A stretch of 64,000 nucleotides of DNA, from assembly GCF_020080835.1 (NCBI RefSeq), contig NC_058163.1:21975904-22039903 (forward strand). The letters are read 5' to 3'. Under the pieces are notes generated by a model that ran no database searches, was not told where the DNA came from, and was given only the letters and a program-made list of their open reading frames with translations. Position numbers and translations under genes: made by a program. Source of the DNA: Cotesia glomerata (Eukaryota; Arthropoda; Insecta; Hymenoptera; Braconidae). This document shows, piece after piece, positions 12,801 to 24,638 of this stretch; within the stretch, counting starts at the first letter, position 1, and the number at the start of each line of letters is the position of its first letter.

Positions 12801-14248
12801 CAACGGTTACCATGGAAACGGTTAAATATTAATGAGTAAAATTTGTAAAAATATTGATTAATTAAACTGTCGATAATAAACATTTTGACAGAAGCGCGCA
12901 AAGCGCGTTCAATTTTCTAGTAACATTAAAAATAATCTTTTCTAGACGTCCGTGTGTCTGTGTTTATGGATTGGTGTATATGGCAAGGAAATTGATCGAA
13001 AAAATGATCGTACCGGAATAACTTTTTTTTATTACCTAAAGTAACACACGACGGACTTTCTTAATTACTATGAGCGTTCAGTTCACTGTCGTTGAATTAT
13101 TATTATTAAAAAACTAATATATGACTGTATATTTTTTTGGATATCTATCTTTAAATTTTATTATAGTATTTTTTTTCCTCACCTTAGAGTTATGGCGCCA
13201 CTAAACCATGTAGCAAATTTTTCTGTTTTTTATTATTTTGCTTTTTATATTTTATTTTAATCAATTTTATTGTGAAAAATGAGATTATCCAAACTTTTTA
13301 TTTATTTATTTGTAAAAAAGCGCCTTCGGCAGTTTACAACAATATATTACATTTTCATGTGTAGAATGTTTAGTTGATGTTTATATACAATAAATAGCAT
13401 CTGTAAAGAGAAGAAATCAATTTAAAAAAGAAATCAATTTAAATTACTGAAAAAATTCAAATCTCATGGTAGAGAATTTTTTTCAATGAATATTTTTTAA
13501 ACAAGGTATGATTATTCATTAAAAGTTTTTCATTAAACTTAAAGTTTGTGTATTACAGAATGGGGGAGGGAATAAAACGTGCTTACGCTCCGTCATTATT
13601 AATATACTTCATGAACGGAAGTATATTGTTGACGTTTATTGGATACAAAATACTCGTTGTAAGTGAGCTCTGGATAAAAAACCTGCCATTTGTTGAAATG
13701 TTTTATTTTTCAGTCCTGGACTGTCAGAGACAACAAAAATTTGACTCCGTACTACATTTTTATCAGTACGGTATATCTTGCCATGTGCGTTTTTTGTACG
13801 CTCAGTGAAAATCTAATAGCGCAAGTAATATAATTATTTTTTAGTATAATATACTGTATATAGATAATTATGATTACTAATAAATACTTTTTGTTTCTGA
13901 AGTCAAAAAAAGTTTCCAATGCATTTTGGAATTGTCACTGGTACAACATGCCCCAAGATTGCGTTAAAGATATTATTTTTTGTATCAAGCGGTCACAAAA
14001 ACCACTTTGTTTAACTGCTGGTTCATTTGTTACTCTTGGGAGCAGTACTCTAACTGATGTGAGATATTAAAAATAAATAATCACTTGTCACAATATGAAT
14101 AATTGGGAAGAGCACATATTATTCATTTTAAATTTCTTCTTTTCAATGTTTTAATTATTAATAAATAAATCTTTTACAGGTCACCAAAACAAGTATGGGA
14201 TACTTGTCCGTTTTACGAAGCTTCATGGTTTCAGAACAATCTGCTTAA
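9810..14248 (+). CDS. Odorant receptor, array copy 3 (intact, extra final intron)
   Basis: 7tm_6 odorant receptor. Exons: 9810-9827, 9907-10363, 10421-10712, 13559-13658, 13714-13824, 13903-14058, 14180-14248; 400 codons. Motifs: CIGVWPLKPNYH (exon 2), LPYKFHVFYEIN (exon 3), MGEGIKRAYA (exon 4), FWNCHWYNMPQDC and KRSQKPLCL (exon 6), TSMGYLSVLRSFMV (exon 7). Here and in copy 4 a phase-0 intron separates the last two coding exons after the TLTD motif; the other copies read straight through that point. Intron 3 is 2.8 kb and holds a 1.3-kb long-inverted-repeat element and a LINE tail. The upstream palindrome at 9737-9751 matches copies 4, 5 and 7. It reads open throughout. Confidence 0.88.
11461..12792. 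mobile_element. 1.3-kb long-TIR element in intron 3 of OR copy 3
   Basis: Starts CACGGAAAAAAATTAACTGT, ends in the inverted sequence ...CCGTG, and is flanked by TA. Arms of roughly 240-310 bp (11461-11770 and 12552-12792) share GGTCATTCCATGTCAAATTG and neighbouring sequence. The left arm alone has an expanded TGCAACAGG tract. No coding region. It inserted into a GGCAACGGTTACYATGG minisatellite (11402-11460 and 12795-12825). Confidence 0.8.
13288..13410 (-). mobile_element. LINE 3'-end remnant
   Basis: About 115 bp nearly identical to 28803-28919, bounded by a TTTATTTATTTA run that reads as an (AAATA)n-type tail on the minus strand. This is typical of a 5'-truncated non-LTR retrotransposon. 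Family inferred. Confidence 0.5.
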
Positions 14249-15663
14249 ACTAAAAAAAATCTTACTTAATAAGATCAATATATTAATATTAAAATATTTT
14301 TGGATACAAATTCAAGATTCTTCACCCTGTTAGTTGTAATTTTTTCATTATCACATCACGAATTTGTGTTTTGCACAAGCTCATTTATTATCTAAGATTT
14401 ATAAACTATATGTCAGTATTTTAAAACAAGTTGGTGTTAATATTTAACATTTTTATAGACAACACATCGTTATTTCGGTGACAATTTTTACTAAATGTCA
14501 TTTTGTAACTTCAGCCAGTAATAATAATTTTTACAGCTTATTTATGTCACTAAAAACTTTGATAAATAAATAAAACATTTGTAACAAATCAGGATAGTTA
14601 TTATTTAAAATAATTATGAAACTTTTTAATTTTCATAACAATAAAAAAAAATGACACTTGATAATTAATAATACTAAATGACAATAAAGTTAGCTGAAAT
14701 CTAAAAATTTTTCGAATTTTTTTTATTAAAAAAATTATTGCAAAAAAATTTTTTTTTTAGTTTCATTTGTGAAAAATTTGAAAAACTGTAAGTGCAATTA
14801 AAAAAAAATATATTTTAGTTGTAATTTCATAATTAAACAAAATCAAAAAAATAAAAAATGTCGGCTAACTTCATTATTATTAATACTAAAGTTAAGCGAC
14901 GTTTTTAATTTTTTTTTTAATCATTTAATTAAAACTAAAAAATATTTTTAAAAAATTGCACGTGTAGTTTTTTAAATTTTTTACAAATTAAATTTTTTTT
15001 CAATTTTTTTGTAATAATTTTTTCGATAACAAAAATTGTAAAAATTTTTAAATGTCGGGTAACTTAATTTTCAATGACAATTATTTAATTTTTCTTGAAA
15101 AATAAACAAGATTCAGAAAATTATTAAAAAAAAAAATGACATTTATAATTTTTAGATCTTATTAAGTTGGAATTTTTTAAATAAATTTTTCTTGCTGTAA
15201 TTTATTTGTTAAAAAAATTATTAGATTCACTCAATTTCAGCATCATTAAAAAAAAAGCGTTAAAAAATTTTCCACTAATAATTTTCTTAATTTTCACACA
15301 GAATTTTTTAATTAAATGTTTTTTCATAATAATTTAATTGTTACAAAATTATAAAAAAATGTTTAATGTAATTTTTCTTCAGTGTCATTAAGATTAGATG
15401 TTTATCCGAAGAAAACTATCGATGTATTGATACAAATATCTTAGCTTTAAAAAAGTTTAATTCTTCGAACTACAGGAGGCGTCACAGTAGCGATTCCCGA
15501 AGTAATTTTCTGCATTAAAAATTTATAATGCGATTATAAACTAAAATTGTTGTTTGCAAAACAGTTTTCTCATCCCCTCTCGCACTTAAAAATAAAGTTT
15601 ACTTCGGTAGTAGTCATAATGTATTTGTCTCCACTTTTCCGGCGGTAATCAAACGAATCAGCC
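14249..15663. repeat. Spacer of OR copies 3-4 with two AAGTTAGC-type MITEs
   Basis: Two MITEs lie back to back at 14676-14880 and 14885-15078, ends AAAGTTAGCTGAAATC / GTCGGCTAACTT. The rest is AT-rich decayed repeat. The last 110 bp form the upstream region of copy 4. Confidence 0.55.
15590..15604. promoter_or_regulatory. Conserved upstream palindrome of OR copy 4
   Basis: AAATAAAGTTTACTT, one mismatch from the perfect palindrome, ending 59 bp before the ATG of the pseudogene. The surrounding 110 bp is very similar to that of copy 5. Confidence 0.45.
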
Positions 15664-16423
15664 ATGGAATACAGTCGTGTAAGCAACTTCACTATCATAA
15701 GTTTATAACAGGAAGAAATAATGACAAAATTATTTATGTTAAAAATTTTAGGACCAGCGTGACCTGGACAAGGGTGTCAGAGTGTTTACTTGGGCGCGAA
15801 TAATGTCAAAATGCATCGGAGTGTGGCCATTAGAACCCAATTATTATCTCTTCAACCTAAGTTTTTTATATTTTACGTACATAATGTTTACCGAGTACGT
15901 TAATTTGTTTTACTGCCTTCCAAATGTAAAGAAAGTCATCAACAATCTCACCGAAAATCTGGCTTTCACTCATATTTACATTCGAACTTTGATGCTGAGA
16001 GTTCACATTGAAAAATTACGTGAAATTATTTCTGAATCTTTGAAGGATTATCATGTAAGTGCGTATAAAAATTCTGAAGAAGTTTACCTGTTTATGGGTT
16101 ACATGAAGAAAGGTAAATTTTTTGTTAAATATGCTACGATTTTCGTCGTTATGACCGTCACTTCTTGGTTCATCCGTCCGATAACATCATCTTCAGCTCA
16201 AGCACCTCGTAAGTCAATCTAAAATTATCAATTATAATGAAAATTAATTTAACAGACATTTGATAATTTTTTTAACAATTAATAATGACAAAAAAATGAG
16301 AAATAAAAATTGACACTTCAAAATTAAAAATTCAATTTTTTAAAAATAATTTTTTGGAAAAAATATTGTTTTATTAAATAATTTTTTGGAAAAAAAAATT
16401 TTTTATTAAATAAAATTAAAAAA

Positions 16424-18486
16424 AAAGACCATTCGGCAGCCGAAATGGAAATAGATTTCATAATAAATAGAAACAAAAACTACTAGGATTGTATAAAAAA
16501 AAAAAAAAAAAAAAAAACACACCAGTGCAACAGCAAATTTCATAATTAGCATAGCGGAATAGGACATAATTTTGAGACTCCACACATTATATGGTACTGA
16601 AATTGGTAATCGGAAAAAATAGACCCGAAAAAAATTTTAAAATTATGAAAAATTCATATCATTTCATTAAAATTATTATAAAATAAAAATTATAATATTA
16701 ATAGAAATTTAATAAATATGAAATAATATGAATTTTTCATGACTTTAAAATTTTTTTTGTAACTCCTGCTTCCAAAGTTCAACATTCGAGCCTTGCTCAG
16801 CAAACGCAAAGTTGCGTATTCTCGTGATGGTTACATACACTATAGTAGCGTGCGGGAAAGTAGGCGGAGTCAAACTTTCCAACTGCTTGACCGTGCAGGA
16901 ATGAAAATTAACTACAATAAATGTATAAGATTCATAGAATGTATATGAAGACATGTCCGCCACTACCACTACAAATCAAACTATCAAGCATACTGATATT
17001 AATTCTAGCGCCTGCGCATACCAAATAACCACACATGAATAGCAGCTTGTCGATCATATGTTCTACTCTGTGCAACTACTAACCAGAACTGGGTGTATTA
17101 TTTGTAATTTTTTGATAACTAATATAGTTCAGCTAATTACAATATTTCTTTGTAAATAACGGCGCGTGGGGGTAATCTGCGTACTCGGCCCCATTGTAAA
17201 CGCAACGTTTCTTAGACTCGTGTCTCAATTTTTAAGCCCTGTGAATGCCTCACTTCGCACATAAGTATCGAAAATATCTATTCCAGGTCTATTTTTTCCG
17301 GGATTCACTGAAATTATTGCTTATTCAAAAGTTATTGCACAGAGGACCAAAAATAGTAAAATTGTTTCGCGACTTTTGAAATTTTTAATCTGCTCTTATT
17401 CATGATCTAATTGATTGAGGGCTATAAATAAGCATGGAAATTGAAGGCTATTAAATAAGCTTTAAGATGCAATTTATAAAAAAAGTTTGGAAAATCCAAA
17501 AGTGCACGCCTCATGACGCTCATTCATTTTTTAAGAAAAAAATTAATTGTGTAATTGATTAAAAAAAAAAAAAATTATAATTAAGTAGTTTCTTACAGAG
17601 TATTTTATATTTTTTTTTTAAAAATCAGCGCCTTTTTTTCTTGTCATATGCGCTCGCAGTCTAAAAAAATCTAGCTTGATCAAGTGGCGCCATAGTTTCC
17701 ACGTGACAAATAAGAAAAGTTCGTTTGGCTTTGTACGGTTGTATCGCGTAGTGAATTTTAATAAAAATTCAATTAAAAAAAAAATACGTAAACTAGACCA
17801 CTGATATGAAATACGGACCTAGTTAATCGAATTCTTAAACTAATAAAAAAGGTCCGGACTTGAAATATCAATTTGTTCGGGAGTAATCGTTGGTACATCC
17901 AAAATGGGGTGACATCCGGACGTCCACGTAAAATTTTTTTCAAAACGTTTTTTTTTCCAAAATAGCAACATGAAATGATTTTAGAAAGTAAAAGATGGTT
18001 TAATTTAAGTGTTTTTCCGGTGTACATCTACTTATATCATTGTATAAGTGTAAAATGATTGGGATAAAGGCATTTAAAGATCACAAAATTGCTTGACCTT
18101 GACTAGTCGAGTATAAAGCACAACCTCACGCGCTTCGCGCTATGAGGCGTGCAATATCAAAAATTATTACAAGGCAAACCAAAAAAAGTTGAATTTTTCG
18201 AAATTTTGAATCATCTTGTATTTCTAAAATAACCGACCGATTCAGCTCATCTTCGAACTTAACCTCGTATAGGTAATTATCCGTAGAATATGGACGCGAA
18301 GTTTGATGGAGATCCTGTATATAAATTGTAGAGACAAAACCGTTTATATCATATATATATATATATATAAACTTTGAACCATATACATTTTCTGACTCGG
18401 ATCGATGAGCTGAGTAAGAATGTACAAAAATTTTTGAAAATTCTGACATGAGGACCAATGCAATAGTTAGATTTCTATGAAATCTA
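16424..18486. mobile_element. Repeat family A, copy 1, with nested insertion
   Basis: Starts at GACCATTCGGCAGCCGAAAT (hairpin) and ends after AGATTTCTATGAAATCTAC (hairpin). The same two ends bound 21972-22743 and, inverted, 49762-50470. It contains a further element (17503-18153) and unrelated sequence. Hairpin ends with no clear inverted repeats or target duplication recall Helitron-like elements, but neither strict TC nor CTRR termini are evident. Confidence 0.6.
17503..18153. mobile_element. TGCACGCCTCAT inverted-repeat element, copy 1
   Basis: Inverted ends TGCACGCCTCATGACGC / GCGCTATGAGGCGTGCA, about 650 bp, non-coding, nested in repeat family A in intron 2 of OR copy 4. A related copy with the same left flank is at 56752-57291. 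Confidence 0.6.
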
Positions 18487-19955
18487 CTAAAGAATGGTCA
18501 AGTGACTGCTAATCTTTAATTTCATTAATTATAGTTATAATTATAATTATAATTATGAGTATACTCATCAATTATAATTATGAAATTTTTTTTCTACAGC
18601 ATCAGACAATTCAACAATCACAAAATTTACTTACGTTTTGCCTTACAAATTCCATGTTTTCTATCCAATCAACAGCTACCGTGCTTATGTTCTGATCTCA
18701 CATGGTCCATTCGCTTTTATCAGCGGATTGGGCCACGTTACCAGGATGTTTCTCATAATGCTTTCGTTCCACGTAAGCGGAAGGCTGGCAGTTTGGCAAC
18801 GAGGATCGATGCTCTGAAATACAAAAAGAAGGACATAGAAAGAGCTTAATGAAATTATTTTTGAGCACAGCCGATTACTGAAGTGCGTAAATTTTAATAT
18901 TATACATTAAAACTTGTTCATTGTAGTTAAAGTTTTACTTCGCAGTATGGGCGAGGGATAAAAAGGCATATGTTACGTCATTATTGGATATACTTGATGA
19001 ACGGAAGTATATTAATCTGCATTATTGGTTACCAAATATTGCTAGTAAGCAGTGTTGTAAATATTTTAGTGATATTTAAAATACATTTAAATTTTCTGAT
19101 ACTTTTAGATCTTTACTTTGGGGATCAAGAAAAATTTAACGCCTTTCTTTGTTTTTATAATGACGGTGTATCTTTGTTATAACTATTTTTGTATATTGAG
19201 TGAACATCTTATTGCAGAGGTTTGTTTTTTATAAATTTTTTTAACCTTATGAGACTATTTGTAAATTTTTTACGATTCGATCTTCACTAAAAAACAAAAA
19301 AAAATTTTCATTACTGTTTCAAGTCGAAGAAAGTTTCAAATGCATTTTGGAATTGTCAGTGGTATAACATGGATCAAGATTGTACAAAAGATATTATTTT
19401 TTGTATCAAACGATCACAAAAACCGCTCTGTCTCCGTGCTGGGGCTTTTGTTACATTTGGTAACAACACATTAACAGAAGTGAGCTTTTGAATAGCTTCA
19501 TAACAAGTTAAAATTTAATTTATAATTGTTAACTTTTCTTGTTTAAGGTAACGAAGACGGCCATGGGATACTTGAGTGTTCTAAGAAATTTTTTACTTAC
19601 AGAACAATCTTGAAAAGAAGAAAACTATGAATTAATATTTATTTTCATACACTTAATGTTATTAATAAAAATTTATTTTATCATCTAAAATTATTACCTT
19701 CTTTTAAATTTTATTTCCCATTTCTTCTCAGATATAATAACCGGCTATTGAAAGCCACCAATTCGAGTCGAAATTACGTGATAAATGGACCATGGTGGCT
19801 CCTTCCAGGCTTTCCGCTTTAATCTCAAGAAACATATTTTGCAATATTATTAATAACACTGTTAATTTTTTTCAGGCATCGCCAAATAAACTTATTTCTG
19901 TGCAATTTTCGAGCCAAAATTTCAGAATTAAAAAATTTATAATTTATATCTTATA

Positions 19956-20415
19956 CACAGTAAAAATTTTTTGTCAAATTTGACACAAATATTTACGTTA
20001 CTAACTATTTTTACACAAACTAATGATAATTTCACATTCTAGTGTGTTAAATCAACACACACTGATAGAAGGATTTGTTTATAGTTAAAAATATTTGTTA
20101 ATATTTAACAAATCATTTATTAGAGACCACTTTTAGTCCTTAATAAATATTTCTTAGTATTTAAAAATATTTATTAATATTTAACAAATACATATCAGAT
20201 TCATTAAATACAAACAAATCATTTTAAATACTAAGAAATATTTATTTAATACTAAAAGTAGTTTCTAATATATGATTTGTTTATTAACAAATATTTTTTG
20301 ATACATATAAATCCTTCTATTAGTGCATGAGGATGTGAAATTCTACACACTAAAGTGTAATATTCTACACAAAAATTTTTACACTTTACACAATGACGAA
20401 AAATTGTTTACTGTG
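19956..20415. mobile_element. Palindromic MITE, CACAGTAAAAA type, copy 2
   Basis: Ends CACAGTAAAAATTTTTTGTC and inverted ...TTTACTGTG, TA on both sides, interrupted by the CACTGATAGAAGG element at 20060-20325. Confidence 0.7.
20060..20325. mobile_element. CACTGATAGAAGGATTT MITE, copy 1
   Basis: Inverted ends CACTGATAGAAGGATTTGTT / ...ATCCTTCTATTAGTG with an interior of AAATATTTNTTAA palindromes, CA on both sides. The same family is at 25610-26195 and 59495-60014. Confidence 0.75.
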
Positions 20416-20791
20416 TAATTTAAAGAATATTATTTAAAGAATATTTAAAGTTCAAATGAATAAATAAATAAATAAATAAATAACAGAATTATAGTTTTTA
20501 CAATTTTCATTCATTGAAAAATCTTTAAATAACGCACTACAAAACAAGTAATATCGATTTGCGAAAGAAAAACCTGTAGTATGATCAAATGTCTAAAGAT
20601 TACTAAAATATTCTTCCACAAATGCAACGTTGTTACTTCCTAAGAGGTGTACTACGTTAAACTTCTAAGAATATCCCAGCTTAGAGCCCAAGTGAATTAA
20701 ATTTCCATAAAAAATGCATAATGCGATTACAAACTGAAATTGCATATTTTATTGTTTGCAAAACAGTTTTCTCATCCCCTCTCCCACTTAA

Positions 20792-20806
20792 AAGTAAAGT
20801 TTACTT
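20792..20806. promoter_or_regulatory. Conserved upstream palindrome of OR copy 5
   Basis: AAGTAAAGTTTACTT followed by CGG, ending 59 bp before the ATG. It is preceded by a pyrimidine-rich tract (CTCATCCCCTCTC) also seen in copy 4. Confidence 0.5.
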
Positions 20807-20865
20807 CGGAAGTTATCACAATATATTTGTCTCCACTTTTCCGCTGGTAATCAAGCAAATCAGTC

Positions 20866-23172
20866 ATGGAACTGCACAGTCGCGTAAGTATCTTCGATTT
20901 CCCATAAACTAACCCTAGCAACAAGAAGAAATAATGAAAAAAATATTCCTATAATTACAAAAAAAAAAATCAGGATCAGCGTGACCTGGACAAGGGAGCC
21001 AGGGTGTTTAACTGGGCGCGAATAATGTCAAAATGCATCGGAGTGTGGCCATTAGAGCCTAATTATTATCTCTTCAACATATGTTTCGTGTACTTTACCT
21101 ATATCATGATTACCGAGTTGATAAATTTATTCTACTGCCTCCCAAATCTCAAGAGAGTTATCAACAATCTCACAGAAAGTTTAGCGTTTACGCACATGTA
21201 CGTACGGACTTTGATGTTGAGGGTTCACATTAAAAAGTTGGGTGGAATTATTTCTGAATGTCTGAAGGATTATCAGGTAAGTGCGTTTAGAAACTCTGAC
21301 GAAGTTCAAGAATTTCTGATGTACGTCAAAAAAGGTAAATTTTTTGTGAAATATGCTGCTATTTTTGTCATTTCTACCGCAACTTCGTGGTACATACGTC
21401 CCATAACTTCTCCATCGCCACCACGTGAGTTATTCTAGAAAAAATTTATAAAAAGTATAATTTAATTTACTCATACTTTCTTCATCGCGCTTGATTAATT
21501 TACAGCAAACAACGAAACAAGTTTTACATACGTTTTACCTTACAAATTCCATGTTTTTTACAAAATAAGTGACTATCGTACCTACGTACTGACATATGTC
21601 TCCCATAGTCCATTCGCGGTCATCAGTGGTGTCGGTGCTGTTACTTCAGCATGGCTGTTAATCATACTTTCATTTCACGTTACCGGAAAGCTCTCAGTTT
21701 TGGCGAACAGGATTCATGCTTTGAAGTACCAAGGTGTGAGATTCAGAAGTGATCTAAATGAAATTATTGCGGAGCACTCTAGACTTTTGGCGTAGGTAGT
21801 CATCAATTCTTCTTTCTCTACAGGATTTATTAATTGATTAAATTTAATTATTTAGAATGGGAGAAGGAATAAAAAGTTCATATGCCATAGCGTTGTTAAT
21901 ATACTTTATCAACGGCACAATACTACTGACAATCATTGGCTACCAAATTCTTGTGGTACGTATCAAAAATAAAAAGACCATTCGACAGTCGAAATGGAAG
22001 TAGATTTTTCGATTAAAAAAATATTTTTTATAAAATAATATTACTAATAATAATAATGTACAACTTCTGTTACAATAAAACAATAATGTCAAAAGTAAAA
22101 TTTCATTGAATTTATCTGAGAGAAAGTAGATAATTTTTGGCCTAAACTGATAGTAAGGTATGCAAATTAAGCTTGTTTAATCAGCTTTCAGAAACGAATT
22201 ACAGAAATTTGATATCGCTTTCAATTTTTATTGCACGGAAATAAGATAAAATTAAAAATTTTTGAAATTTTCCAAAATTTTTAAATTGCTGTCATTCCTA
22301 AACTATTGAATTTAGAAAAATAAATAACGATGAAATTAAAGCTTATTAAATAAGCTTTGAGATGTAATTTACAGAAATTTAATATGATATCGCACTTAAT
22401 TGTAATTGCATGAAATTACGGTAAAAGTGAAAATTTTTGCGATTTTTGAAAATTTTTGAATTGCTCTTATTTCTAAATTAATCGACATATTTGGCTCATT
22501 TTAGAACTTAACCTCAGAAATCGTTCTAAGAATGAGTATGTTACGTTTTATTGAAATCCGTACAAAATTGCGAAAGTTAGAGAAGAGACAAAGCCGATTA
22601 TATCGTATATATATATATATAAACTTTTGAACCATAAGCATTTTCTGAATCCGCTTGACGAGCTGAGTCGAAATATAGCAAAATTTTTCAAAAGTTCCGT
22701 CATGAGGACCAATGCAATAGTTAGATTTCTATGAAATCTACAAAAAATTTGATGTCAGTCTATAAAGTATTTCTTCTTTAATTTTTGTCAGACGCTTATT
22801 TCGGGTGTGAGTCATAATTTGATGCCGTACTTTGTTTTTATATTGACTGTCTATTTGGTGATAAGCATCTTCTGTATTCTCAGTGAACATCTTTTAGCTC
22901 AGGTACAATTTTTTATTTTTTATTTATTTATCTATTTATTTATTTATATTATCAATTTATCAAACTTGGTTTTGTTTTCTCAGAGTAATAATGTTCGCGA
23001 CGCATTTTGGAATTGCGGCTGGTATGACCATCCGGATTGTATGAAAGATATTGCATTTTGCATCAATCGGAGCCAAAAACCTTTAGGATTAACTCGCCAG
23101 GAAATTACGACGTTCAGTAACAGCACTTTAACCGACGTCACAAAACCGCGATGGGATATCTTTCTATTTTAA
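20866..23172 (+). CDS. Odorant receptor, array copy 5 (C-terminal frameshift)
   Basis: 7tm_6 odorant receptor, near-complete. Exons: 20866-20883, 20974-21424, 21506-21791, 21856-21955, 22792-22902, 22984-23172 (384 codons as read). Exon 3 has no internal Met early on but is open and in phase (LPYKFHVFYKISDYRTYVL). In the last exon an A-run at 23142-23145 is one base shorter than in paralogues. After DVTK the frame moves and ends 8 residues later, while the +1 frame still encodes the conserved MGYLSILRNFL and stops 21 nt further on. The gene is thus either a very young null/altered-tail allele or an assembly error in a homopolymer. If real, the terminal helix involved in Orco pairing in this family would be lost. 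AATAAA lies near 23242. Confidence 0.82.
21972..22743. mobile_element. Repeat family A, copy 2
   Basis: Same hairpin-bearing ends as 16424-18486 (GACCATTCGACAGTCGAAAT and AGATTTCTATGAAATCTAC). Fills most of intron 4 of OR copy 5. Non-coding. Confidence 0.6.
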
Positions 23173-23722
23173 GGAACTTTTTACTCAGCGAATGATTTTG
23201 AGCTTTAAAGTTAAATTGTTGAATATTGTTATAGTATAACTGAATAAAAGTTTATAATTAATATATATTTTTAGTTAATTTCCTGCAATACCGAAAATTA
23301 TAGAAATTTTTTAATTTAAAGAATTGAAAGTAAATTTTTAAATTAACCTTTTTGTGTTGAAGATTCACATCATTAAAATCGTTTAAGAAATAATCTCACA
23401 TTACCAAACAATTATAAAATTTTCCAAAAAGACTTAAAATAAATATGCACTCAGCAAATCCAATATTGTGCGTATTTAAATTAATTTCAAAATTACCAGA
23501 AGAAGAACTGAACTGAACTGCGAAGAACATCGCCAGGTTAGATCCAAAGTAGATTACATTCGCATAAAAAATGTATAGTGCGATTATAAACTAAAGTTAT
23601 ATTAAATTATCAGTTATTAAACTTTTTACCCCTTCTCTGCTGTTTTTGAACTACTTTACATCGTAAGTTGGCATAATGCTTTTCCCACTATTTTCTTGCT
23701 ATCCGCTGAAGAAATTAGACGC
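23173..23722. other. Spacer between OR copies 5 and 6
   Basis: Contains the out-of-frame conserved tail of copy 5 (to about 23195), its poly(A) signal and AT-rich sequence. The upstream block of copy 6 is diverged (CTACTTTACATCGTAAGT near 23651). No other feature was seen. Confidence 0.55.
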
Positions 23723-23933
23723 ATGGAAACCCAGGGTCGCGTAAGTGTAATCGATTTTCAATGAATCATCATTATCAGCGAAAACAAAGGAAAAAATTCT
23801 TGTTTCTGTAAATCATAAATTACAGGATAAATTAGAGCTGAAGAAGGGTATGAAAATGCTGGGTTGGGTGAGATTTATATCCAAAGGAATCGGAGTTTGG
23901 CCTCTGGAACCGAATCTATATCTCAACAACGTA

Positions 23934-24638
23934 CACGGGAAAAAATTTCTGGGAAAATTTACGATACAACTATTGTAAAGCTGGACTATACTTTTATTAC
24001 TATTAATCAGAAATATTTTAGAAAGAAAAATACTATTTATTCATTAAAAAATACAATATTACTATTGTAAAAAGTAAGAGATTAAAATTTCCAGTGCTGC
24101 TTCTGTATCTTTCCAATAGAACTATAGCAAATTTTACAATAGTTGAATTGGAATGTTTCTCAATTAGTGTGAGTGATGGCCGTGCACAGCGCTAGACTCT
24201 GAGTTTATGTAAATGTTAAAGGATGTGGGTCTTAGTTTACCTCAGATAGCGTAGAGGGAGAGTCTTTGGCTGCCAACACAGAGTTCTGGGTTCGATTCCC
24301 AAATAGCACGAGAATGTCGGTTTCTTTTTTCGATTACTGTTCAGGTACCAATTAGTCCAACCTTCTATCTCTCTCCCTCCCTAATATTTCTTTTAAGAAA
24401 ACCAACTGTGAATTTTTACAATAGCTGAATTGTAAAGTTTACAAACATATATATATTGTATAGTTTGCTCTATAGTATCCGACTTTTTAAGACTTTTGCT
24501 AGTCTTATTTGTTGGATAAAATTTACAATAGTAGATCGTAAAAATTACTAAATGAGAAATATAGTCCACCGTTACTATTTTATTTAGTAAAAATTACAAT
24601 AGTAAAATAGTAAAAACTCCTTCAATTTTCTTTCCGTG
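23934..24638. mobile_element. 705-bp MITE inserted in exon 2 of OR copy 6
   Basis: Left end CACGGGAAAAAATT, right end inverted ...AATTTTCTTTCCGTG, with TA duplicated at 23932-23933 and 24639-24640. No transposase. The interior repeats TTTACAATAGT-type motifs and has a tRNA-like segment with a perfect B box at 24289-24299. Insertion in a coding exon makes the boundaries unambiguous. Confidence 0.88.
24240..24310 (+). other. tRNA-like module inside the exon-2 MITE
   Basis: A-box-like TAGCGTAGAGGG at 24248 and B box GGTTCGATTCC (24289-24299) with a mostly paired T arm (CTGGG ... CCCAA). Acceptor and anticodon arms are not convincing, so this is a tRNA-derived pol III-type module, not a functional tRNA. 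Confidence 0.5.

Larger units (their letters stand above)
15664..19613 (+). pseudogene. Odorant receptor, array copy 4 (frameshifted pseudogene)
   Basis: Decayed 7tm_6 odorant receptor. Recognisable exons: 15664-15678, 15752-16208, 18600-18882, 18946-19044, 19109-19219, 19324-19479, 19548-19613. Exons 1, 2, 5, 6 and 7 are open, but exon 3 lacks 1 nt near 18791-18796 (stop at 18815-18817) and 2 nt near 18843, besides an in-frame 6-nt loss. Exon 4 lacks 1 nt after GEG, giving an immediate stop at about 18958. Splice sites still look intact, so the loss may be recent. Exon 1, exon 2 and the upstream 110 bp are closest to copy 5, while the split final exons (VSNAFWNCQWYNM) match copy 3. Intron 2 is 2.4 kb of nested repeats. 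Confidence 0.88.
19614..20865. repeat. Spacer of OR copies 4-5 with nested MITEs
   Basis: Holds the copy 4 tail, a CACAGTAAAAA-type MITE (19956-20415) with another MITE inside it, and the upstream block of copy 5. No gene was seen. Confidence 0.6.
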
